Shown piece after piece: positions 1-5,701 of a DNA stretch of 8,996 nucleotides. This stretch comes from Planctomycetota bacterium (GTDB taxonomy: Bacteria; Planctomycetota; Phycisphaerae; UBA1845; CAIVHJ01). The first letter of the stretch is position 1. Every line of letters begins with the position of its first letter. The position numbers and the translations under genes are program-made. The notes below the pieces were generated by a model. The model saw only the letters and a program-made list of their open reading frames with translations, was not told the origin of the DNA and ran no database searches. Where the stretch lies: contig JADFJZ010000023.1 in the NCBI GenBank assembly GCA_022565195.1, positions 1 to 8,996 on the forward strand, in the 5' to 3' direction.

Positions 1-147
1 GCCTTTGCCGCCCTGCCGCTGCTTCCGTTTGCCGGGTGCGGAGCCGAGTTTGTTGCCTCAGCCCTGGCCCTGGGTTTCGCCAACCAGACAGCCAGCGTCC
101 TGGGCACCGAGTTAGAGACCTCCCTATTCACGGCGTTCGGCCTGTAG
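1..147 (+). CDS. C-terminal part of a small lipoprotein-like exported protein (partial)
   Basis: The frame is open from the first base and ends at TAG 145-147, giving 48 visible residues with no in-frame ATG, so the start lies outside the window. The visible N-terminal part is hydrophobic and contains LPLLPFAGC, which fits a type II signal peptide with a lipobox (F-A-G-C, Cys at visible residue 13). After it comes a short tail rich in Ala, Leu and Thr that ends in TAFGL. If the lipobox is real, the mature product is only about 36 residues anchored by a lipidated cysteine. I do not recognise the family. A strong intrinsic terminator starts 58 bp downstream, which supports a real gene end. The alternative is the hydrophobic tail of an unrelated protein. 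Confidence 0.5.
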   Translation, partial: AFAALPLLPFAGCGAEFVASALALGFANQTASVLGTELETSLFTAFGL

Positions 148-204
148 GCGTTCGCGCCCGCCAGGTTGGCCACGGTGGGCGCTTTACTGACTCACTTTGA
201 ATTC

Positions 205-235
205 AAAGCCCCGGCAAGGGTGGCCGGGGCTTTTT
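205..235 (+). terminator. Rho-independent terminator
   Basis: A perfect 11-bp stem has its left arm at 205-215 (AAAGCCCCGGC) and its right arm at 223-233, with a 7-nt loop. The right arm runs into five T (231-235). It lies 58 bp after the lipoprotein-like gene and so ends that transcript. Read on the minus strand it has a shorter U tract (three T) and lies about 50 bp after the stop of the dehydrogenase gene, so it may work in both directions. Confidence 0.9.
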
Positions 236-286
236 GTGGCTGGACGACCCTATCTATGGTGCCGACGGTGGGAGCAGGGCCGGGCG

Positions 287-1605
287 TCAGGCCATGACGA
301 TCTTGGAGCGGCCGGTGCGGATTTTAGCGGTGGCGTTGCGGGTGTCGACTACCAGCTTGGCGTGGCGGACGATCCAGGCGTAGTCGTAGTCGTCGTGATC
401 GGTGGCGATCAATACGCAGTCGTAGCGCTTCAACATTGCGGCTGAGAGTTTCTTGCTGGTCATCTTCAGGTCATGCTCGCGCATCTTGAGCGTTCGGGGC
501 ACGTAGGGATCGTTGTAGTCCACCTTGGCTCCGCGTTGCCGTAACATCTCGATCAATTCCAGCGAGGGCGACTCGCGGCAATCGTCGACGTTCTTCTTGT
601 AAGCTAAGCCCAGGATCAGGATCTTGGAGCCGTTGATGGGCTTTTTTTGCTGGTTTAGGGCTTCAGCCGTCTTGGCGATGACGTAGTTTGGCATATCGGT
701 GTTGATTTCGCCGGCCAATTCGATGAAGCGGGTGGACATGCCCACGCTGCGGGCTTTCCAAGTCAGATAGAACGGGTCGATGGGGATGCAGTGCCCGCCG
801 AGCCCCGGGCCGGGGTAGAAGGCCTGGAAGCCGAACGGCTTGGTCGAGGCGGCGGCGATGACCTCCCAGACGTCGATGCCCATGCGGTCGAACAGCATCT
901 TCAGTTCGTTGACCAGCGCGATGTTCACACTGCGGTAGACGTTCTCCAATATCTTGCAGGCCTCCGCCACTTCGCAACTCGACACCGGCACAACCTCGGT
1001 CACGGCCTGGCTGTAGAGTTCGCAGGCGAGCTTGCGGCTCTTCGCGTTCAGCCCGCCGACGACTTTGGGGATGGTCGAAGTGCCGTAGTCCTTGCGGCCT
1101 GGGTCTTCGCGCTCGGGCGAGTAGGCCAGGTAGAAATCGCTGCCCGCCTTCAGGCCGGATTGTTCGAGGATCGGCTTGAGCACGTCGCGCGTGGTGCCGG
1201 GGTAGGTCGTGCTCTCCAGCACGACGAGCTGATCGCGTTTGAGGATCGCGCGGATGGTCTCGGCGGTGCTCTCGACGTAGGTCATGTCCGGCTCGCTGGC
1301 CTGGGTCAGCGGCGTGGGCACGCAAATGAGGAGGGCGTCACAGCGCCGCAGGTCTTTCGGATTGCTGCTGGCGGTGAATTGTCCGGCGCTGCGCAGTTCC
1401 CCACGGAAGCGGAGGGAATATGCTGGATGTAGCTTCGGCCGCTGTTGAGCATCTTGATCTTGCGGGCATCGACGTCGAAGCCCAGGCAGCGATAGCCCGC
1501 CTTGCAGAAGGTCTGCAAGAGCGGCAGGCCGACGTAGCCCATGCCGATAATGGCCACGCGGGCCCGTTTGTTCTCAATCCGTTTCAGCAATTGCGCATAA
1601 GCCAT
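287..1605 (-). CDS. Nucleotide-sugar 6-dehydrogenase (UDP-GlcNAc dehydrogenase type), frameshifted
   Basis: This NAD-dependent enzyme oxidises the C6 hydroxyl of a UDP-sugar to a carboxylate in two steps, in the cytoplasm, for surface polysaccharide synthesis. Start ATG 1605-1603 follows AGGAG at 1616-1612. The first frame gives the Rossmann motif GMGYVGLP (residues 21-28) and runs to about residue 68. It then leaves the family sequence and stops at 1308-1306. The match resumes in the next frame and continues to TGA 289-287. It includes VPTPLT, the central and C-terminal domains, and GPGLGGHCIPIDPFYLTWKA with the catalytic cysteine near residue 273. Adding one G to the run at 1399-1402 restores a 439-residue protein reading IPSASVGELRSAGQF across the junction, a normal family length. 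GGHCIPIDPFYLTWKA is typical of WbpA/TviB-like UDP-HexNAc dehydrogenases rather than UDP-glucose dehydrogenase. The break may be a sequencing error, a real mutation or slippage. The divergent neighbour is a sugar aminotransferase. Confidence 0.88.
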
Positions 1606-1645
1606 GCGATTCTCCTGTGCGTCCGTTCGCCTGTAAGCCGACAAC

Positions 1646-1675
1646 ATAATAGAATGGAAAATGGAGAATTGAAAA
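1646..1675 (-). promoter_or_regulatory. Candidate sigma70-type promoter of the nucleotide-sugar dehydrogenase gene
   Basis: On the minus strand a -10-like TATTAT (1651-1646, 5 of 6 to consensus) has TTTTCA (1675-1670, 4 of 6) 18 bp upstream. Transcription would start near 1639, giving a leader of about 35 nt with AGGAG just before the ATG at 1605. The spacer and -35 box are made of the heptamer array at 1652-1679. The -10 box is convincing and the -35 box is weak. Confidence 0.4.
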
Positions 1676-1679
1676 TGGA
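1652..1679 (+). repeat. Heptamer array A (four units, consensus RAATKGA)
   Basis: Four consecutive 7-bp units start at 1652, 1659, 1666 and 1673. They differ only at position 1 (A or G) and position 5 (G, or T in the third unit). The array is purine-rich and AT-rich, unlike the GC-rich genes around it. It lies directly upstream of the candidate -10 box of the minus-strand dehydrogenase gene. The next seven bases (1680-1686) fit poorly, so I end it at 1679. Confidence 0.75.
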
Positions 1680-1723
1680 AAAAGCAGTCGCCCAAGCAGT
1701 GCCGATTCGCACTCGCGAGCTCT

Positions 1724-1751
1724 GACTACCGGGTACTGAGTACCGAGTACT
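1724..1751 (+). repeat. Heptamer array B (four units, consensus GRSTACY) abutting the aminotransferase start
   Basis: Four 7-bp units start at 1724, 1731, 1738 and 1745, all with a TAC core. They produce nested palindromes: GGTACT-G-AGTACC (1732-1744) and GAGTACTC (1745-1752). The array ends three bases before the ATG of the aminotransferase gene, where a Shine-Dalgarno site should be, and none is visible. It has the same period as array A 44 bp upstream but a different sequence. It could act as an operator or as RNA structure over the start codon; this is inference from position. Confidence 0.75.
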
Positions 1752-1754
1752 CTT

Positions 1755-2864
1755 ATGCGTATTGACCTTTCATCACCGGACATCAACGAGAACGACATTG
1801 CATCGGTGACTGAGGTGCTGCGCTCCGGGCGGCTTAGCTTGGGGCCGGTGCTGGAGGAGTTCGAGCAGCGCTTCGCCGAGTACATCGGCACGCAGCATGC
1901 GGTGGCGGTTTCGAGCGGGACGGCGGCGCTGCACTTGTGCATGGTGGCCCTCGAGCTGCATCCCGGCGAGGAAATCATCACCACGCCGTTCTCGTTCATT
2001 GCGTCTGCCAACTGCGCCTTGATGGTCGGGGCTGTGCCCGTGTTCGTGGATATCGACGACGACACTTGGAACCTGGACGCCAGCGCCATTCCGCGGGTCA
2101 TCACCAATCGCACGCGGGCCATTCTGCCGGTCCACATCTTCGGTGTGCCGGCGCGGATGGATTCGATCACGGAAATCGCCCTGTCCGAAGGTCTCACGAT
2201 CATCGAGGATGCCTGCGAAGCCCTCGGCGCCCGCTATGCCGAGCAGGCTGTCGGCACGTTCGGCGACGCCGCCACGTTCGCGTTTTATCCCAACAAGCAA
2301 ATGACGACCGGCGAGGGCGGCATGCTGGTGACCGATCAAGAAACATTGGCCTCGATGGCCCGCTCACTGCGCAACCAGGGCCGCGATCATATGAACAGTT
2401 GGCTGACGCATCCGCGCATGGGGTACAACTATCGGCTTAGTGAGATCAACGCTGCTCTGGGTGTATCGCAGCTTTCGCGAATCGACAATCTCCTGCAACG
2501 ACGTGAACAAGTCGCACAATGGTACCTCGAGCGTTTGAAATCCGACGAGCGGCTGGTTTTGCAGCAGGCCCCGCGCGAGGCCCACGTCAGCCGTTTCGTA
2601 TTCGTCGTTCGCCTGGGCGACGAATACTGCCAGGCCGACCGCGACGACATCATCCGGCATTTGCACAACAGCGGTATCGGGTGCAGCACGTACTTCACGC
2701 CGATCCACTTGCAGACCTTCTACCGTGAGCGGTTCGGCTACAGCGAAGGCGATTTTCCGAAGTGCGAGCACGTGGCGGCGCGGACCCTGGCGCTGCCGTT
2801 CCATCCCAAGCTCACCGAGGATCAAGTCGACGAAGTGTGCCGGGAACTTCAAGCGCTGCTGTAG
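1755..2864 (+). CDS. DegT/DnrJ/EryC1/StrS family PLP-dependent sugar aminotransferase
   Basis: The 369-residue protein has the full length of this family. Members transfer an amino group from glutamate to a nucleotide-linked keto-sugar, making aminosugars for O-antigen, capsule or glycans. Visible signs are an N-terminal SSGTAALHL stretch (53-61) that binds cofactor phosphate, TTPFSFIASANC (76-87), the EDACEALGA segment (151-159) whose Asp152 contacts the PLP ring nitrogen, and FYPNKQMTTGEGG (177-189) in which Lys181 should form the internal aldimine. A GYNYRLSEINAALG motif follows in the C-terminal half. Start ATG 1755 is the only plausible one and has no clear ribosome binding site. The heptamer array ends 3 bp before it. 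The gene is divergent from the nucleotide-sugar dehydrogenase, a common pairing (as in WbpA with WbpE), though the oxidoreductase and acetyltransferase steps of that pathway are not in the window. The exact sugar substrate cannot be read from sequence. Confidence 0.93.
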   Translation: MRIDLSSPDINENDIASVTEVLRSGRLSLGPVLEEFEQRFAEYIGTQHAVAVSSGTAALHLCMVALELHPGEEIITTPFSFIASANCALMVGAVPVFVDIDDDTWNLDASAIPRVITNRTRAILPVHIFGVPARMDSITEIALSEGLTIIEDACEALGARYAEQAVGTFGDAATFAFYPNKQMTTGEGGMLVTDQETLASMARSLRNQGRDHMNSWLTHPRMGYNYRLSEINAALGVSQLSRIDNLLQRREQVAQWYLERLKSDERLVLQQAPREAHVSRFVFVVRLGDEYCQADRDDIIRHLHNSGIGCSTYFTPIHLQTFYRERFGYSEGDFPKCEHVAARTLALPFHPKLTEDQVDEVCRELQALL

Positions 2865-2929
2865 GGTGCGGAACGGTCTGCACTGTCGCACGCATGCCGA
2901 AATGCCGGGAACCTCACTCGCTTCGCGAG

Positions 2930-2989
2930 ATCTGCTAAACGGCAAGCCACCGGCGGCATCTGTGGTAGTGACTTGGTCGTTTAGCAGAT
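2930..2989. repeat. Inverted pair of a dispersed ~22-nt repeat between convergent genes
   Basis: The left arm (2930-2950) begins ATCTGCTAAACG and ends GCCAC. The right arm (2968-2989, read on the minus strand) begins with the same 12 bases and ends AAGTCAC. The first 12 bp are a perfect inverted repeat, and the remainder is similar with substitutions. A third copy lies at 5070-5091. The pair begins 65 bp after the aminotransferase stop. It could be a fold-back terminator for the convergent genes, though there is no T run, or a small mobile or REP-like element. Confidence 0.6.
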
Positions 2990-2993
2990 ACAA

Positions 2994-3009
2994 CGTGGTC
3001 GAGACCACG
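2994..3009. terminator. Palindrome at the convergent gene junction, possible bidirectional terminator
   Basis: A perfect 7-bp inverted repeat, CGTGGTC and GACCACG, has a 2-base centre (GA). It lies 6 bp downstream of the RDD gene stop on the minus strand and about 130 bp past the aminotransferase stop. No T run follows on either strand and the loop is very short, so the terminator role is uncertain. Confidence 0.3.
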
Positions 3010-3015
3010 CTGCAT

Positions 3016-3591
3016 CTACCGTCTCGCGCTGCGTATCTTGATCACCAGGCAGCGGGCCATGCGGTCGTGCAGCGCTTGGCGCTTTGCGGTCCACAGCGGC
3101 ATCAAGTATCCGATACCCAGAATGAGCGTCGAGATCGATTTATTGAAGTTGCGGGAGGCCGATTTCCAGAACGTGATGCGCTGCCCGTCCAGATCGACGA
3201 CGCGCAAACCCAGGATCTTCTTGCCGAGCGTCGCCTGCCAGACCGACGACTCCAGCCAGACCGTGTAGAACATCGCCAGCCCGCCGTATAGAAAAATCGG
3301 AGCCACCAGACCCACGATCATTGTGGTTGGATTCAAGTTTCCGAGCATCAGCGCCAGAAACGGCGCCTGGATCATCGAACTCGCGGTGTTGAGGATGACC
3401 ATATCGATGATCATGGCCAGCAGCCGCGCGCCGAAGGACGCATATTCCAACTCCTGAACAGCCGAGTGCGACATGATCGGCCTGGCGACGACAGCCGGTG
3501 CCACTATGGGCCGGGCGGTGTGCAGCGCTGCGTTTTCCCCTGCCGGGAGCACCGCCGCGCTCCCAATGGAATGTGTGTCTTTGTGTATCAT
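3016..3591 (-). CDS. RDD family integral membrane protein
   Basis: The product has 191 residues. RDD proteins are small polytopic inner-membrane proteins named for one conserved Arg and two Asp; most have no assigned function, and some are linked to ion transport. Here a soluble N-terminal tail (1-50, rich in Ala, Pro and His) is followed by ASFGARLLAMIIDMVI (51-66), carrying the family Arg56 and Asp63. Hydrophobic segments lie near 54-80, 88-112 and 143-158. The typical WQATLGKKILGLRVVDLDGQ stretch (118-137) is present, and RQALHDRMAR (161-170) supplies the third family residue. I chose ATG 3591-3589 because CGGAGA lies just upstream. A GTG 36 bp earlier in the same frame is possible but has no ribosome binding site. 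The gene is convergent with the aminotransferase and divergent from the glycosyltransferase, with no obvious functional link to either. Confidence 0.88.
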   Translation of the reverse strand: MIHKDTHSIGSAAVLPAGENAALHTARPIVAPAVVARPIMSHSAVQELEYASFGARLLAMIIDMVILNTASSMIQAPFLALMLGNLNPTTMIVGLVAPIFLYGGLAMFYTVWLESSVWQATLGKKILGLRVVDLDGQRITFWKSASRNFNKSISTLILGIGYLMPLWTAKRQALHDRMARCLVIKIRSARR

Positions 3592-3780
3592 GATTCTCCG
3601 ATAGATTCGTGCGGCAGCACGTGCCACGCCACGCGGTTCCTCTCCGAGAAATCTACGTTATGCGGGTTCGATCTGTCGTCGAGAGACCGATTGGTAGGCA
3701 TCGCTGAGCGGTTCCGTCCGATATAACAAACGTGCTTGTTCGAGTATGTCCCGCGACCTGCGGATCCGTGAGTGTGCGCC

Positions 3781-5013
3781 ATGCCGAAGCGATTTGAGAA
3801 CGAAGCAGCTTATGATGTTCTGTTCGTTGGCGAGCAGACCTCGCTGGTGATGCGGCTGGTGGCGGCGCTGGTGCGTGAGGGCTATCGGCCGGCGATTCTC
3901 AACGGCCCTGCGCTGGTCGAGAAACTGCACCTCGAGTGCGGTGTGGACGCGGATCATTTCGCGTGCCCGCCCGTGCAGCTTCCAGGCCGATACAAAGCGC
4001 CCGTGATTCGCACGCTCGAATGGCCGATGCAGCGCTCGCGGCTGCGGAATGCGATTCGCCGAATCAACCCGGCGGTGATCCACGTCAACTACATCAAGGC
4101 GGAACACTCGCTGCTGACCGAGATCGGCGAGGATTGCCCGCCGATCGTCTCGACCGTGTGGGGCACGGACCTGCACCGTGACGCTGCTGACGGCGATCGC
4201 ACCGAGCGCCGCCGCATCGCCAAGGTGCTGCAACATTCCGAAGTGATCACGGCCGATTCGCTCGAACTGCTGGATTGCGCTCGCGAACTGGCCCCGCAAA
4301 AGACCGACGTGCAATTCAAGCTGGTGCTGTGGGGCATCGACGTTGATGCGTTCAGCAGCGCGGCGGCGGATGAATCGGCGCGGCAGTGGCGACAGCGGCT
4401 CGAAGTGCCGGCCGACGCGCCGGTGGTGCTGGCACCGCGGCGAATTGACCCGCGCTACAGCCCCGAGCGCGTGCTCGATGCGTTTGCCAAAACCCAGGCC
4501 GCGCGGAGCGGTTTCTGCGTTTTCAAGATCTTCGGCGACAACCCCCGGACCGAGCGCCGGCAGCAGGACATGTTGAGCGAGCTTGCCCGAAAGCTCGGCA
4601 TCGCCGATCGTGTACGTTTCGCGCCGCCCTGCCCCTACGGCGACCTGCCGGGACTGTATCGCATGGCGGACGTAGCGTGCATGTTGCTGTCGCACGACGG
4701 CACACCCACGACCGCCTTTGAATTGATGGCGGCGAGTACGCCGCTGGTGATGTCAGACATTCCCGATTACGAAGGCATGATCGTCGACGGCGAGCACGCC
4801 TGGCTGGCGCCGCCGACCGACTCTGACGCGGCGGCTGCCGTGATCGATCGCATCCTCGCCGAGCCCCGAGATGTCCAGCCACAACTCGAACGGGCCCGCA
4901 CGTGGGTTCTCAAACACGCTACCCTCGACGCCACCGTGGACAACTTCCTCGCGGCCTACCGCCAAGCGTGTCGCGCGTCCTCCCCACGCTCAGTAACGAA
5001 CCTCGCGGAATGA
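3781..5013 (+). CDS. GT4-type glycosyltransferase (GT-B fold)
   Basis: This 410-residue retaining glycosyltransferase probably transfers sugar from an activated donor during surface polysaccharide or glycolipid synthesis, in the cytoplasm or at the inner membrane. The N-terminal half is the acceptor domain, with an early beta strand YDVLFVGEQTS and the IHVNYIK and VSTVWGTDLH segments. The linker strand WGIDVDAF leads into a C-terminal donor-binding domain with VVLAPRRIDPRYSPERVLDAF and the block DGTPTTAFELMAASTPLV. In the family E-x7-E motif the first Glu is Asp306 here and the second is Glu314. The length is normal. ATG 3781 is preferred; a GTG 9 bp upstream in frame is possible, and neither has a good ribosome binding site. 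The 189 bp upstream, shared with the divergent RDD gene, holds no promoter that I trust. Donor and acceptor are unknown. Confidence 0.86.
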   Translation: MPKRFENEAAYDVLFVGEQTSLVMRLVAALVREGYRPAILNGPALVEKLHLECGVDADHFACPPVQLPGRYKAPVIRTLEWPMQRSRLRNAIRRINPAVIHVNYIKAEHSLLTEIGEDCPPIVSTVWGTDLHRDAADGDRTERRRIAKVLQHSEVITADSLELLDCARELAPQKTDVQFKLVLWGIDVDAFSSAAADESARQWRQRLEVPADAPVVLAPRRIDPRYSPERVLDAFAKTQAARSGFCVFKIFGDNPRTERRQQDMLSELARKLGIADRVRFAPPCPYGDLPGLYRMADVACMLLSHDGTPTTAFELMAASTPLVMSDIPDYEGMIVDGEHAWLAPPTDSDAAAAVIDRILAEPRDVQPQLERARTWVLKHATLDATVDNFLAAYRQACRASSPRSVTNLAE

Positions 5014-5021
5014 TCGTTCTT

Positions 5022-5044
5022 CCTTTCGCGGGATCGCGAAGAGG
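5022..5044 (+). terminator. Hairpin after the glycosyltransferase gene, weak terminator candidate
   Basis: The stem TTCGCG (5025-5030) pairs with CGCGAA (5035-5040) around a GGAT loop. Three more pairs, 5022-5024 with 5042-5044, form across a bulged G. It begins 9 bp after the stop codon. No T run follows, so it may only stabilise the 3' end of the RNA. Confidence 0.35.
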
Positions 5045-5069
5045 CAAGCCCTGCGGGAAACCGCTCGAT

Positions 5070-5091
5070 GTGGCTTTGCCGTTTGGCAGAT
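5070..5091 (-). repeat. Third copy of the dispersed ~22-nt repeat
   Basis: Read on the minus strand, this begins ATCTGCCAAACGG and ends AAAGCCAC. Against the copy at 2930-2950 it differs by one substitution and one extra A. Against the copy at 2968-2989 it differs at four of 22 positions. It lies 56 bp after the glycosyltransferase stop, close to the 65 bp that separates the first copy from the aminotransferase stop. Confidence 0.6.
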
Positions 5092-5123
5092 GCCGTGCGT
5101 CGGATGCTGTTCAGAGCCCGTAG

Positions 5124-5153
5124 TTGACCACGGCTGATGTCGGCGCGTACCAT
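5124..5153 (+). promoter_or_regulatory. Candidate sigma70-type promoter for the twin zinc-ribbon gene
   Basis: TTGACC (5124-5129, 5 of 6 to consensus) and TACCAT (5148-5153, 4 of 6) are 18 bp apart. Transcription would start near 5160, and GGGAG follows at 5165-5169, correctly spaced from ATG 5176. Such matches can arise by chance, so confidence is moderate. Confidence 0.4.
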
Positions 5154-5175
5154 TGTCGTGTGATGGGAGTCCCTG

Positions 5176-5661
5176 ATGCCGCACGTTGACGAAGAAAGCA
5201 AGTTTGCCAAGGTGATGGTCGCTTTTCGCGAGTGGCTGCCGACGGTCAAACCGTACTTGGCGGAGCGCTACGCGCCCGTCCGCGAAACGCCCGGACTGGT
5301 CTGGCGCTTGCCCGAAGTGAGATACACCGCCCTGGCCCTCGGCGTCTTGTTTGTCGTGTCGATCTTACGGTTTGCCGGCGGCTGCCTGAGCTTTGCGCCG
5401 ACGGGGGCAGTCCAGCGGCGCGCCACCACGGGCGATTTTCACGTGGTCTGCACCAACGAGCAATGCAAGAAGCACTTCGTCATCAACCGCAAGTTCAAGT
5501 TCGATGATTTCCCCGTCGATTGCCCGACCTGCAAGCAGGAAACAGGCCAGCGCGCCCTGCGCTGCCGCTCGAAAACCTGCCGAGGCCAACTCGTGCCGAC
5601 CGAAATCCGCGGCGGCGACTACGTGTGCCGGCAGTGCAACAAGGTCATCAAGCGGGAGTGA
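5176..5661 (+). CDS. Small membrane-anchored protein with two tandem zinc ribbons
   Basis: I do not recognise this 161-residue protein as a named family. A soluble N-terminal part (1-48) is followed by one likely membrane segment (about 50-68, YTALALGVLFVVSILRFAGG). The C-terminal domain carries eight cysteines in a repeated pattern: C92-x4-C97 with C116-x2-C119, then C130-x4-C135 with C151-x2-C154. Each half fits a zinc-binding ribbon, so the domain looks like an internal duplication binding two zinc ions. There are few other conserved features, so it may act as a structural or protein- or nucleic-acid-binding module near the membrane. ATG 5176 follows GGGAG with good spacing. It is followed by the convergent symporter gene 40 bp away. 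It probably has its own promoter (5124-5153), so the glycosyltransferase upstream need not be functionally linked. Confidence 0.8.
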   Translation: MPHVDEESKFAKVMVAFREWLPTVKPYLAERYAPVRETPGLVWRLPEVRYTALALGVLFVVSILRFAGGCLSFAPTGAVQRRATTGDFHVVCTNEQCKKHFVINRKFKFDDFPVDCPTCKQETGQRALRCRSKTCRGQLVPTEIRGGDYVCRQCNKVIKRE

Positions 5662-5697
5662 TCGCCGCCTTGGCGAAGGACAAGGAGCCAGCGGCTC
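5662..5697. terminator. Two small hairpins between convergent genes, candidate bidirectional terminator
   Basis: TCGCC (5662-5666) pairs with GGCGA (5672-5676), and GAGCC (5685-5689) pairs with GGCTC (5693-5697). Together they fill nearly the whole 40-bp gap between two converging stop codons. The stems are only 5 bp and lack T runs, so termination is likely from position more than from sequence. Confidence 0.3.
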
Positions 5698-5701
5698 GTT
5701 G

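Noticed and set aside
1773..2339. Minus-strand open frame opposite the aminotransferase
   Set aside because: No family resemblance and fully inside a well-supported gene on the other strand.
2725..3291. Plus-strand open frame spanning the aminotransferase end and the RDD gene
   Set aside because: It overlaps two real genes in other frames and shows no domain.
3588..3782. 64-codon minus-strand open frame in the RDD/glycosyltransferase intergenic region
   Set aside because: No ribosome binding site and no recognisable feature; its composition fits chance.
3658..4695. Long minus-strand open frame (345 codons) opposite the glycosyltransferase gene
   Set aside because: It is rich in Arg, His and Gln with no recognisable domain, and overlaps a gene with clear GT4 motifs. 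It is a typical antisense shadow in GC-rich DNA.
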